From assembly GCA_024516035.1 (NCBI GenBank), contig CM044960.1:16463880-16527879 (forward strand): a stretch of 64,000 nucleotides of DNA, written 5' to 3'. Position numbers and translations under genes: made by a program. Each line of letters opens with the position of its first letter. The first letter of the stretch is position 1. Below the pieces are notes generated by a model. That model saw only the letters and a list, made by a program, of their open reading frames with translations, made no database searches and was not told where the DNA came from. This document shows, piece by piece, positions 1 to 11,964 of the stretch. The DNA comes from Bactericera cockerelli. Lineage: Eukaryota > Arthropoda > Insecta > Hemiptera > Triozidae.

Positions 1-1678
1 AGCCAGCACAAGAGAAGCTGTATCTCAAGAACAGTAAGTCGTAGGGAGCTGAAAAGTATTGCAATGAATTTCATGTATCATCAACTTTAATTTGAATTCA
101 ATTTCGATAGGTCATTTTTTTAAAGATTCTTAAGCTAATTGCCGATGCCGCCCAGCCAAAACGACTAGCCACAGCTAAAAAAACCAATCCCCCAAAAAAT
201 GAGGCAACACTTTTTTTTCCACTTGTCGATATCTTGAGTGGTTCTCGAGATACAAGGGGTGGGGTGAGACTATATGCTCACCCTGTACAATGTACATATT
301 TCCAAGAACCATTATTATGAGTACATACATATAGGCTTAAATCTCGTAGAAACGCTGATTTTTCCGCTTACAAAATTATTTTCTATGTATATTTCATTAT
401 TTTCTGTTTATATTTAGGTACATAATTTTATTTATTTACCGTCACAGTACCAGTTCGTGCATCTGCTTTATACTGATGAATAATTAATTTTACTCGTATT
501 GCAATGATACTTTAGAGACTTCTTTACATCTCTTGTGGGTTTCTGCATTGAAAGCTACAATTGACAAGGTCATGGAAAACCAATAACGACCTTGTCTATA
601 TTTATTACTCTTAAAATCTAGTTATAGTTTCAAACAAATCTGGATGACCTAACCAGAAGAAGCAGAGGAAATGAAATGTATAATGAAAATAAACAGCTAG
701 TGAAGATGGCACGTTTTTTATAGATACGTGGTGTTAGGCAACGTCCACGTCGTCCACTGAAGTTAGGCAACGTCCAGCGTGGTGATGACAACAATTGTCA
801 TCATGGCAATCCATTTTCTGCTGGTTAGTCCCGGTCCCACTCGAGCTAGATGTTATTAAATTGAGTTGCTGGTAAAATCCCTAGCAAATGGTAGGTAAAA
901 TCCCCGTCGTGATAATAAACCATGTAGTTGAGAGCGACGTTAAACTCAAGTAAACATAATGTCTATCTCGGTATCCTGAAGGTAGTATTATTTGACTCCT
1001 CCAAATAAACAGCTCTATTCAAAGCGGTGCCATCATTTTATCCCCTCGCATTATTGCAATTATTTTATTACATCTTCAAATTGCAGCTAACTAGCTCATA
1101 AAAGCCAGCTTGCTCCAAACCTGTGCGCCAGTAGCACTAAAGCACTAACAAGAGCACGAGGTGACATCTCAGCTCATTAGCGTGCCACAATAAACAAACA
1201 CAAAAAACGTTCAACAGTAAAACTCTATGCAAACAGAGAAACTTTATGAGGAAAGAATAATAAAGGAAATAGAATTTTCGCGAGAAAGAACATTAGTTCT
1301 TCCAAGTAGCTGTGTGTTCGTTTACTTTGCTTATTGAAACAACAGAATAAAATGATGATGTCATCTCTAAAGAATCGACAAATGACATTCAGCAATGACT
1401 TCGTTAAAGTGAACTCATGGTTCACTCAAGTTTTTCCTACAATTTGGGCCATATGGACAACAGAGAACCACAACTGTGGCAATACTCTCTTCTGCTTCTT
1501 CCCTCATGTCCTCAATTTACTAATTATCAATCGCGAAGTGGTCCTCAACTCTTTTCTCTTCAGTTCTTGCTTTTTTATGATTTTATTTTAAAAGGTATTA
1601 ATGTTTATATACTGTATGTCCAGCCATGGTGAAAGCAATGCACATCGAGTTATAGTCTCCTGTTTCAACGTGTTTCAG
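1..1678. other. Non-coding, AT-rich flank / intron
   Basis: No convincing coding exon is visible. Positions about 255-297 contain a short piece ending in a 'caccctgtac' motif, the same terminal motif that is reiterated in the inverted-repeat element at 38886-40409. The stretch just before 1679 is probably intron of the Lys/His-rich gene, because a good 3' splice site closes it. Confidence 0.5.
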
Positions 1679-2388
1679 GGCTACAAGGACAAACACCACA
1701 AAGATGAAGACAAAAAGGTGAATGAGTTTTACAGCAAGCATAAAAAATATGGCGATGAGTCTAAATATGGACACCATACTCACCGCGTGTACCACCACGT
1801 GGAAGATTTAGACAAAGGAAAGCACAAGAAGGTAAGTAATTCAGTTGGCTATTGAATTTGACAATGGAAGGTACTGTTGCTGCAATGTCAAGGAGAATTT
1901 AGACTGTCTGATTTTTTTTTTTTTTTTGAAAAACTATCCACTTGAAGCTATAGAAACAGTCATGTACACAGCGATAGTAACCTTCAACTTTATCATTTAT
2001 GCTGTTCATAAAGTTATATCGCCTTAAGATTATGCCATTTGTGTGAGATACGAGATCATCACTTTCCCACCCATCTACTTATTCTTTCAATATGATTTTC
2101 AAACTTGACTTATTCGAATATAAATATATTCATTTCATCTTCTTTGCTGAATATCACCCCGGGTGGTGACATGTCGCTGGCATAACACACATGAACAAAA
2201 CTTTCCTCTTGCAGAAAATCTCGCAGAATAAGCATTACAAAAAGAAGAAAAAGAAGAAATCGGGCTCCAAACACAAAGGCAGCAAAGGTCATGCTGGGGA
2301 GAAGGGGGGGAAGTCCCACTTTTCCAAAGAGTCCCACTACAACGAAGGGAAAGAGTCGAAGAACAGGAAAAAATACAAAATAACGTGA
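1679..2388 (+). CDS. Lys/His-rich secreted-type protein, last two exons
   Basis: Two exons join in phase 0. Exon A is 1679-1831, preceded by tgtttcag and followed by gtaagt. Exon B is 2215-2388, preceded by cctcttgcag and ending in a TGA stop. Together they encode 108 residues. Exon A is rich in His, Lys, Asp and Tyr. Exon B has a seven-lysine run soon after its start, then Ser/Gly/Lys/His-rich sequence. Such low-complexity His/Lys proteins are common in insects as secreted or cuticle-associated proteins, but I cannot name the family. The start codon and any signal peptide lie upstream and were not identified. The lysine-rich tail could also suggest a nuclear protein. A possible AATAAA signal is at 2782-2787. 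Confidence 0.72.
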
Positions 2389-3060
2389 GAGATATAATTT
2401 CATTGATGTTATTTTCATGTTACATAATAGTTTTGGAAAATAATTGGATGTGGAGAAAGTGTTATTATGGTATTATAATTACGTCATTTGTCATCGAAGT
2501 AATGAAGACAAGATAATAAGAAAACGAAACCAGCTCATAATACAAGAGAATCAATATCTCTTAGTATGAGCTGTGTAGCAGTATTACAACCAAACGATCT
2601 ATTCGACACAGATAGGTACATAGAAACATAAGTACACAAGTAAACATTATTTATTACATTATTAGGTATGTATGTGCCAAGTTATGTATTTATTCTTTTT
2701 ATGTACCATCATTTTCTTAAAATATTTATTTATTGTACCTTAATTTTGTACCTATCATGTATATGTATATCAATTGATGCAAATAAAAATTACAAATTAC
2801 AAATTACAAATTACAAGATCATAAGCCCGAGCACACGTGTGCACTGTGCAGCATGTGGGTTCTCATCTAGTTGTGTGTGAGTGACGACACGTTGGAACCG
2901 TAGAGAGAACAAGTAATAAAATAAATTGAGATTTAAAAAACTTAAAACCTAATTTTTCTTCTATTTCTCTCATCTTGTATAGTTAATTAGTTATATATAT
3001 ATATAAAAAAAATTATACTGAATCTGTATAGCAACAGAAAAATGTCTGTCACAACAGAAA
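2389..3060 (+). other. 3' flank of Lys/His-rich gene
   Basis: AT-rich sequence after the stop codon. It contains AATAAA at 2782-2787 and a short tandem run of a ttacaaa-like unit at about 2788-2816. A second cluster of AATAAA-like sequence lies near 2914-2925. It is probably 3' UTR, then intergenic sequence. No other gene is seen. Confidence 0.45.
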
Positions 3061-3063
3061 AAG

Positions 3064-3115
3064 AGTAACCTCCGTGGCTTAGTGGTTAAGAGCATTGGTT
3101 ACTGGCATGGATGTA
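3064..3115 (+). repeat. tRNA-like SINE head fragment
   Basis: A tRNA-like 5' half with a box A-like motif (TGGCTTAGTGG) begins with the same cctccgtggc start as the minus-strand SINE at 4059-4396. Only the head is present. The sequence then passes into an unrelated repeat tail. Confidence 0.5.
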
Positions 3116-3154
3116 AAGGTAAAGTGCACTGAAGTAATGCAAGAGCGGTTCCGG

Positions 3155-3410
3155 GGCACACTTACCTTTTTTTTCGTATCTTTTATCGTTTAGCCAGAAC
3201 CACCAAACGCCGCCATTGGCGGCACCGATTTCATCGAAAATATTCCTGTCGCGTCCTTTCAAGTCTCTACCTAATGCTGTTCTTGAGATATTTTGTTTAC
3301 AGACAGATAGACCGACAGACACACGGAACACACGGACCAATGGCTGAAACTTTGGATTTAGGGTCTGGGGATCCTAAAACGTGTTTTGGCACTAAAAACT
3401 GACTATCGAA
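3155..3410 (+). repeat. Dispersed repeat with (gaca)n and 'accaatggctgaaa' motif, copy 1
   Basis: This segment shares an ordered set of motifs with 7770-8140: a 'caagtctcta' stretch, a 'gagatat' motif, a short (gaca)n tract, then 'cacggaccaatggctgaaa' and a 'ggatcct'-like motif. A related but more diverged copy with the gaca tract lies near 13785-13805. The copies are diverged and non-coding, which suits an old interspersed element or a retroelement 3' UTR. The family was not identified. Confidence 0.55.
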
Positions 3411-3614
3411 ATTTTTGGGTGGAAAGTAAAAATAATAATATAAGCAGAAACCTAATTATCAATTTGTGCTTTCATACTGTAGGTACTTCATTAAGATAAA
3501 TTATTTTTTCCTTTTTTCCGTAAATCTTGAAATTTCTGCAAGGTTCATTTTTTATAATTTGAATTTTAAACGAATTGATGAAATTAGGTTAACAAGACAA
3601 AATTATAGAAACTA

Positions 3615-5338
3615 GGGTCAAGGGGGGTAATTACGAACGATTTTGAGCTACATTTTATAAACATATCTGTAACCCTGAGTTGCTTTTGTAAAATCCATGT
3701 CTTGTGATTTTTTTGGTATATAGACTTATTTAGCATTCTAATGGTGCATTATAAATAGTTTTGTGCATACTGTAGTATCTGTTTAGTGGTGTTCTTATTT
3801 ACCCCCGCCTGTTCGCATTTACCCCCGCCTGACGGGGTAAATGCGAACACATTATACAATATTAAAAACGAACTTTTTAATGGCAATATGTGCTTTTTAT
3901 GTACAAATAATACACCAAAATTGTACTTTGTGTCTTTAGCCACCTGTATGACAATATGCAAAGTTTATGGACACACAGGATAGTGGTTTGAATCCTAACC
4001 ACGAAGGTAGTCAGCTCTTATCAAATAGGGTATCTCTATCTTGCAAATAATAGTAATAATAATAATTTCGTGTCCGTGAGATAGTTAAAGATACCTAAAT
4101 CACGGTGGTGAGAGTATTATATGGACGCCCAGATCCAATGTCTAGGCTCCTTTCATGTCCATTGATTCTATTTGGTTTTAACATCCTGACTTGAGGTAGA
4201 CAGGACGGGGGTTTCACCCTCCATTCGCTGGGAATCGTACCAGCTACCCACATTAACCTCACCCAGCCTGAGTGGGTGAGGCCGGACAGAAATTTCTGTG
4301 CGAAAAGTCCGCTCCAACCTCGAATCGAACTAAGGATCTTTGGACTACGGGCAGTAGTCACAACCGTTACGCCACGGAGGCTGGTAATAAAAGCATAATA
4401 ATAGTAATAGTTAATTATGAGAGCTTTTGAAAGGTGTTTATATATATTTTTTTAATTTTTTTTTTTATACAGATTTTGGTCTTATCAATAGTTTCTAGGT
4501 CATTGTCAATCTCAGATTTGTCTTCTTCTACCTTCATTTCTTTCTTCTTTTTTGAAACTGTTCCCCCTATATTTCTTTTCGTTTTCTACACTTTCATTTT
4601 TCTTCCTTTCTTTTGCTATGTTCAAGTACACAAATACCTTCATTGGGTCCAATATATTAGGGTACTAATATCTTGGTACTTCTTACAACCTCCCAGTATT
4701 TCAGGATTTTGAGCCTTACGTTTGGAAAATTCTACTTTGGTTTGCGGAATCTCAAAACACTGCCGTTGCTCTTCTGACAGCCAGGTTGCCATTAAAAACA
4801 TCTAATACGATAGCAGATATCATTTGTGCTTCTGTATACAAAGGAGGTGGTTTCTTCATCTTGTTGTTCCGGGGCATTCTGAGTGTTTTGATAAATACAA
4901 AAAAAGTTATAGGGTAAAACAAACACCCAAAATATGCGTTCGTAATTACCCCATAGCAAAAAAATGCGGGGGTAATTAAGAACACCCAAAAACTATAAGT
5001 TAAAAAATGGTTAAAACAATTATTTTTGTAAAATAATAACCAAAAACATGCTTATCAATAATTAAAAGTAAAATAATGATAAAAATTCAAGTAACACTTA
5101 CCTAAAAAATTGTTTTAAAAAAATCAAAAACTTCAAAAATCAATTTTTTTGATAGATCTATTTTCACTAGCTTACTAACTACAACTAAAAATAAATACTA
5201 TCGAAAACTCGTGTTCAACCTGTAAAAACAATTCAAAATAATAGTATTCAACCACCAGATTCGAAATATCTTATCCTGTTTAGGTACAATGACCACTGTT
5301 CGTAATCACCCCCTGTTCGTAAATACCCCCCTTGACCC
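3615..5338. mobile_element. 1.72-kb TIR DNA transposon, TA target duplication, non-autonomous
   Basis: Inverted ends GGGTCAAGGGGGGTAATTAC (left) and its diverged mirror (right) are flanked by TA at 3613-3614 and 5339-5340. Subterminal motifs of the type 'ttcgtaattacccc' recur inside, near 3800-3850, 4940 and 5300. No transposase reading frame is seen, and a SINE has inserted inside. The TA duplication would fit Tc1/mariner/pogo-like groups, but the termini do not let me name one. Confidence 0.7.
4059..4396 (-). mobile_element. tRNA-derived SINE nested in the TIR element
   Basis: On the minus strand it opens with a tRNA-like head (cctccgtggcgtaacgg, then a box B-like gttcgattcgag), passes through a body with 'aacctcaccca' and 'cgaatggagggt' motifs, and ends in an ATT-rich tail. 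A 13-bp target duplication, aataatagtaata, flanks it at 4046-4058 and 4397-4409. Related body fragments occur at 38070-38240 and 38690-38860, so this is a family with several members here. Confidence 0.75.
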
Positions 5339-5340
5339 TA

Positions 5341-8300
5341 TAGCGTTGAAGATTTTTTTTTTACTGTTGTTTCAAATTTCAATATAATAAAATTAGATAG
5401 GTACTAGAATTAGATAGGTACTTTTGCTAGAAATTTGATACCTTCTTCAGAAGTCTGAACATAAAATAGAGAGCAACAAAAGATGTACCTGCCAAGAATA
5501 GCCTCTTACTTGGTTTTTTCTTCCTGGTAAGGAAAATAATTAACAGGGGTGTAGGATTCAGATCAACAGGGGTGAGGGACTTGGTTCAATAGGGACAGGG
5601 GATGTAGTTTAACAGGGAATTTCATCATCTTTTCATCATCTCCCCGTGTCTCCTTCATCCTGGTATGATCTGAGTGTGTCCTCATGTTTTCCTGACAGAA
5701 TCCTGCCAACTTGTAGCTGGAATGCATCCTCGACCTCTGTGTCCCATTCTCGGATACCAGCATTATTGAAACTAATTCAGTTCATTTACTGGACTCGTGC
5801 AGTTACTGAGATCATCTTGAATGTAAGTAGATAATTCAGCAGTATTTTTCGTCATTCTTAAAAAAAAAACATGTCTAGTAGGGAATCTTAAATTTTACAG
5901 ATATTTGCTTTCCACAAGCTGCTGGAGGACAGTAATGAGACCTGAAGCAAGCGAGGTATGCTGAAAATAATTAACAGGACGGGAAAGGGAAAGTAAACAA
6001 GTATGAAGGGAATCTAGAGTGGCATTTGAATGAATGTGGATACGGGCGACAGAGGGAGAAATTTAATATCAATTAAGGTTCACTTGATATGGAATGTTTA
6101 CTCGGTAGAGAAGTAAATGAGACGTGACAGCGACCACGAGACAATCGTTATTGTTTTGACGAAGCGGATGTGGATGAGAAGGGGTAGGAGACATAAGACA
6201 AGGCGGTCCAGTTAAGAAACATCGAGAAGAGGACGTGAACAAATGGGGAGGGAGAGAGAGAGAAATACGGTGGTAGAAAAGGTGATTAAAAAAGTGAAAT
6301 TCAGGAAACATGAAGAAGTCAGAAAAGAAACGAGGGATTAACAAATAGGACACAACGGTCCCACAGACCAGACCCTGGCTGTCCCATATTCTTGCTTATC
6401 AGCACAAGATGCAGTCAGCTTCATCTTTAATTTGTGTCCCTTGCAAAACCAGCTTTTCTCTGTCCAAACAAAAGTTGACCTTTTTCTGAAGCCCTCATAC
6501 ATTGGATAAGTCAATGGCATTAGGAAATGTCATAGAGGGATGAAATGCTATGTGGATAGATCACAACACCCGCTAGGAAAAGAGGGAAACTTTATAACCA
6601 ACGGTTTGTAAACTTTAGACTGATATTAGAAAAGAACTTTGACAGATGAGAGAAAACGAGTTCATGCAAACGATGATGAAAAAGACTTCTGGCTAGGGGA
6701 CGTATCTGTCTAGTTGGCGAACGTTAAACAGGGAGAAGACCAGTGTCTCGCTAGAGGACTATAAAAAGAGAACGGACTAGTCAACCCTAACCAGCCAGGC
6801 TAGATCCCAAGGGTATTTTTCTTTTTAACCAAAGTGATTTCCAAAGAAATGGAATAAAATGGACGAACTGGACGAAAGTCATTTTTCTTTTCGAAGAGGA
6901 AAAATCTTCTTCCAGTTTGGTTAACCAAAATGGATTTATAAAATTCTTACTTCCATTTTTTTTATAGGTCAAGTCCATTGTATATTAGAATTCTGTTCAA
7001 TATTAATTATTACGCAAGCGTGGGTGTATATGGAAATCCCCTTTAGTACACTCTTATTTAAAGATCTCAAATTAAATTTAGATAATAAAATTTACATGGA
7101 TTCAATAAAGTTTAAAAAGAAATTAGTTTGCACGTCTCGAAATAGCATGTGAAGAAAAGAACATTGTCCCAATGGGCTCGAGTTTGTATTAATATGGTTG
7201 TAAGTTTATCTGAGCTTGAATTTTAATTAAATTAAAGTTTCATGAGTCTAATAGAAAAGACAGTTTATACATATTATTATGATCTCTATAATAAGAAAAG
7301 GAGTTTATTAGATCTCCAATAGAAATGACAACCTCAATAACGAGCTCACAATAAAAGTAAGAAGGGAAGTTTAGAGTACCTAATAGACAGTTTGCACACT
7401 TCATACAAACTTATGATGTTCTTTTCGTTACCCATAGACGTCCTTATAACCAGGTTTCGAAAAAAGCATCCTCATCTGTTTTCATAATAAAAAATCTGGT
7501 GTAAACATCACACGACTTTCCTTATCCCTCAAAAAGGACTCGAATTCCGCCACTGGTGACTCAACAGTAAAAGATAACTAAAAATAAATGCCGAATTCGT
7601 AATCAGCACTTCAAAATCATTGAATTTGATATGTCACAACCCCAATCTAAGATGAATAATAAAAAAGTTAGTCAAACCGGGTTCCCCCCAAAATACCGGT
7701 AAATTGGAGCCGAGGTCCAAAAAGTTCAAGATATCGAAAAAATGATCAGAATAGACCCCTATTATTTTTGCATTCTAAGAAAATGTTGTTCTACAATATT
7801 TTTTGTATCTTTAACCAATTCAAAGAAGCGGCGCTTGCGGCTATAATTTGCGGCCCTGCGGCCGTGGAATGCGGCCGATTTCAACCAAAAGTTTCATGGT
7901 TCGTCTGGTGTATAAAATTAATTTCCATACTAAATTTCAAGTCTCTATCTCTTACCGTTCTCGAGATATCCTATTCACACACTGACACACAGACAGACAG
8001 ACAGACGCACGGACCAATGGCTGAAAACAACTTTTTTGGTATCCTGAGGCTATGATTCGTCCAGAAATGTGAAAACCTGGGTAGGTCAAATTTTCGACGA
8101 ATACAATACTTTCCTTATTATAGGATAAGGAAAGTAATAAATATTTCCTTGATTAAAATTTATATGAAACATAATGTATTTTGTACTAAGGAAGTTGATT
8201 GTAATCAACAATAATAAAAAGCAATGAAAGTTATACATATTGAACTATAATGTATAAAAAATAAGCGCTTTTATAATGACGAGTTCACTTTATCCCTAGT

Positions 8301-10359
8301 TTACGAATATTGAATATCGGGTTTTCACAATCCTGGAGATAATAATTAAAAAAAATTGAAATAATAATTACGATATCTTTCACAAATAAGTATGTGAAAA
8401 TTCATAAAAATAAGACAATTTATTTAGGTACACACCTTACCTACGTATATAAACACATTTATTATAAATACGTAGGTAAAAGTCCCAATATAATTATGTA
8501 TTATCATTTATAATATTGTAGGTACTGTTTAAGTATAAATATTCAGTATGAATATTTTTGACATTGCTGTTCAAGTGAAAAAAAAATTATGTACGTATTA
8601 AGATATCAACAGTAGTTTTGTAGGGCACACCGTAAATATTAGTTTAAATATCTAGTTCAAAACTTTATACATGATTCCTACCTACTGTGGGTGCGGTTAG
8701 AATGCAAATATTTACTGAAAAAGTGACGAACAAAGTGCAACATGTGTGCATGAAATATATTCTGCATTTTACACTGGATTTTAAAATCCCGAAACATTCT
8801 GGTAAATTTAGGCGAGGCAGATTTGAGTAAATGTGACATCTGTCTTATGATTTATGATCACTGTACTGCACACTGCACCTACAGGTTGAGTAAGGGTGGA
8901 TACCGTGGTGAAGAAATCTCTTGGGTTCTAGATTTTATTGTTCACCGTTAAATAAATTTCAAACTTTTCAAGAACTTACTTTAAACTTCTTGGACCATAA
9001 ACATATTTAATGAAAGTTACACTATTTTACAACGGAAACCATTATTCTCACATCATCTAGGGACGTCACCATAATCCTAGTAGTTTATTGTTTAATACTC
9101 AAAATGCCGTCGAGAGAAGGCCTTACTCGAAAGCACCATGAATTTTTGGCATATACATACCTACATAATATATCATCACTTTCGGTGGAACTACATGCCA
9201 CGCTAGAAAAGTAGGTAAACAATAACTGTTTACCAATCGAAATAAAGAGTACATAATATAACAGATATTAAAACCGGGATATTTATACATACCTACTTGT
9301 AATCCGAAGAAAAAACTAAAGATGATCAAATTAAGCTGTACCACTGTACCTACTACTACTATAAAATCCTTTGTTACACTTTTTATTCATTTTTTCCAGG
9401 AGTTACGATGAAACTTATTGGGTGAATCTTGTATTGAGTGTAAAATTGTGAATCTACTTTTTTCTTATATTCAAAACAAAAATCTTATAATTCTTATGAA
9501 AATGTTATTTATAATTCAAGTTACATCATGCACTTGTCTTTAGTTGGAAGTTATACGGAGGTATATGGAAAAATGGCAAGTGGTAGGATTTTCAAGTTAG
9601 GGGTTTGTCTATGGGGTAATGACCCACACCAGTAAAAACATACCTCCTACGGAACCAGACAGCCTTCTGACTAAATTTAAAGTAACACAAAACGAGAATC
9701 TTCAACACACGTGAAGATCATTGAACAAGACAGGAATCAAGAAGCACCGGACAGAGTAAACATGGAACTGATGAGTGATGAGTCCGAAGACAGCAATTTT
9801 TATTAGAGCGAAACAAATGTCATGCATGGAAAAGCTGTGTTCTGGAGGTTATGGGAATATGGGCCCTCGCGGCCTGCTAGTACTGATATACAGATACCTA
9901 CGGTAGGATTTTCAAGTGTGTCAGTGTACTTTTACCAGGAGCAAGGAGGATGAAGATATAGCAAAAACCGGAGCCATTCCAAAATGAAAATAATAAATGT
10001 CACACAAACCAAGCCCAACATTGTCCCATGAGTAGCATTCAAAATCTTGGTAATTTAATCAGCGGTGCTGGAGTCGATGTCTTTTTATGTACAAAGGATG
10101 GATTGGTTTCATTTCTGAATTCGCACTTTCGTCTTGTTTAATTTTACAAATTGGTAGGTAGTTTTAAGTATTTTTTAAAATTGGTCTAGGATTTATAATT
10201 TTAAGATTATTTTTTATTTAATTTTAAGATCATTTTTTGTACAAATGGAACGTGTTCCGTAAAGTCTATTAAAAAAAAAGAATCTAATGGATAAGACACT
10301 CGTGCATATTGGAATTGAAATTAGTTTGCTAAAGAGTTACCTACCAGTAGCAGGATGGA
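5341..10359. other. Long AT-rich non-coding stretch
   Basis: No supported gene. Short open frames here lack splice context or recognisable domains. It holds one dispersed repeat (7770-8140). At 8439-8477 a small hairpin has arms acctacgtat/atacgtaggt. The part next to 10360 is the likely 3' UTR and downstream region of the minus-strand receptor gene. A minus-strand AATAAA lies near 10213-10220. Confidence 0.5.
7770..8140 (+). repeat. Dispersed repeat with (gaca)n and 'accaatggctgaaa' motif, copy 2
   Basis: Second copy of the repeat at 3155-3410. It shares the 'caagtctctatct' and 'gagatat' motifs, the cagacagacagacaga tract and 'cacggaccaatggctgaaa'. Its 3' end carries a small hairpin-like sequence with 'ctttccttattataggataaggaaag', an imperfect inverted repeat. 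The end structure and copy number suggest a non-autonomous interspersed element. Confidence 0.6.
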
Positions 10360-10505
10360 TTACAGGTAGGACTGGTACGTGCAGGAACCAGCTCGACTGT
10401 GGCGCTTGGAATCCTTCAGAGGCAGTACCGTCATCATGTTGCCGCCATGGTTGTAGCGGTAGGACGCGATGGACGTGGCTGAGCGCGTGGAGTTGTTGTG
10501 CGACG
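10360..10505 (-). CDS. Neuropeptide GPCR, terminal C-tail exon
   Basis: The minus-strand exon begins at 10505 after ttttctcag and ends with TAA at 10360-10362. Its first two bases complete the codon split by the exon that ends at 13126 (phase 1), giving an Ala. It encodes a cytoplasmic tail rich in Ser, Asn, Thr, Arg and Tyr. Two basic residues followed by Ser/Thr offer plausible phosphorylation sites. GC content is clearly above the surroundings, as in the other exons of this gene. A retroposed fragment lies directly upstream (intron side), starting only a few bases from the splice acceptor. Confidence 0.78.
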
Positions 10506-10531
10506 CTGAGAAAAGGACCAGATCAGAACAG

Positions 10532-10941
10532 TTTTTATTTAACAGTAAAACAGTTTCATCACCGAGGCAAATTACATCTTTGTTTCCCTGGCATGTGAGA
10601 CAATGGGCCCCTGGAGCAAGGAGATGAAAACTTTTTTTAATACTGTTGGTGATGGCAAGGTTCGTCTCACTGGTAATAGGGCCGCCAAGGCTTTTCTCTT
10701 TCAGAGGATTTCTTTGGCGATCCAACGAGGTAATGCTACCTGCATGTTAGGTACATTGCCTCATGCCAGTGGGATGGATCAAGTCTTTCATCTGTGATTT
10801 TAATTGCCTTGTAAATAAAAATAAAACTATTTACACGGGTAAGGATGCGGAAAACAGTTGTTTTTATTTGTTAATTGGTTTATTTGATTTTAATTTTTCA
10901 ACTTTTTTGTACAGTTCATTAAAAATAAAAGATTCAAAAAT
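10532..10941 (+). mobile_element. 5'-truncated LINE-like retroposed fragment
   Basis: The insertion is flanked by a perfect 19-bp duplication (aaggaccagatcagaacag) at 10513-10531 and 10942-10960. It carries an open frame at 10579-10797 whose end includes the pattern F-L-F-Q-R-I-S-L-x-I-Q-R-G-N-A. That pattern recurs at 17040-17130 and 63715-63775. I associate the pattern with C-termini of invertebrate retroelement proteins, from memory only. The 3' end is A-rich with AATAAA-like runs. The long target duplication and truncation fit target-primed reverse transcription. Confidence 0.65.
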
Positions 10942-11147
10942 AAGGACCAGATCAGAACAGGACAAACTTTTTTAAATTGGTTTATTTGATTTTAATTTTT
11001 CAACTTTTTTGTACAGTTCATTAAAAATAAAAGATTCAAAAATAAGGACCAGATCAGAACAGGACAAACTTTTTTTAATTGGTTTATTTGATTATAATTT
11101 TTCAACTTTTTTGTACAGTTCATTAAAAATAAAAGATTCAAAAATAT
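10870..11147. repeat. ~101-bp unit tandemly triplicated
   Basis: Three head-to-tail copies start near 10870, 10973 and 11074. Each runs from the 3' tail of the retroposed fragment through the 19-bp target-site sequence into 'gacaaactttttt'. The third copy stops before the target-site sequence. The triplication therefore happened after the insertion. Confidence 0.8.
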
Positions 11148-11964
11148 AGGATATGGAAGTAAGAGAAGGAAAGAGAAAGGTGATATTCTTTATTAGTGAC
11201 TGATGAACAAGTAGGCAACAGACAAAACGGGGAAAAAACAAGCTTGATCTGACATTATGTAAACTTTGGATAAAAGAAGCTCAATATTATTTTCATGACC
11301 TAAACAAACCACATTTGAATAAAAAAAAAGGATTTTGTTAAAAAGGTAATCTCTAAAAATGTTTAACAAAGTCTATAGTATTAGAAAGCCACTATAATTG
11401 GAAAGGCCCAAAACAGAGAACCACATGTCAATAAATGTCACATTTTCCACTTAAATAATAAGATAGCAAGTTTTTTTTTAATATCTCATAAGTGACTAAC
11501 ACAAGTAGCATGAGGACTGATGATTGAATAATTGTGCTGTATGATAAATTTGACTAATGCACTGAATACAAATGTCCTCTCATGTATTTGTGTATCCTAT
11601 ATCTGAATAGTCTGAATACATAGTGAATATCCGTTACATTTCAGTCGACTTTTTTAATAGTTTGTACGACATATTTGTTCTTCTTACTGACTTAATAAAG
11701 TTTGAAGTTGTTAATACTGGTAACGTCAGATACGAATCAAAGAAGAAAAAAACTGTTAGTTTGGCGAATTAAAATTCTCAGTTAGCGATTGTACAACTGC
11801 AGGTTAGTTAAAAAAAAAAAACAATAATGAATCTTGTAAAACTGAAATAATTTGAAGATAGAAAACACTTGGCTTTTTTTTAACTTAATTATTTATTTTC
11901 AGATGGCCATTTCGCCAGTTACGGCATCCTCAGAGTAGTACCTCAATGCTACATGACACGAAGT
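11148..11964. other. Intron of the GPCR gene, no other feature seen
   Basis: AT-rich sequence between the triplicated LINE-tail unit and the minisatellite. No coding exon or element end was recognised. Confidence 0.5.

Noticed and set aside
9765..9825. Hammerhead-ribozyme-like core (ctgatgag ... cgaa)
   Set aside because: The core strings are present, but stems I, II and III cannot be paired convincingly around them.
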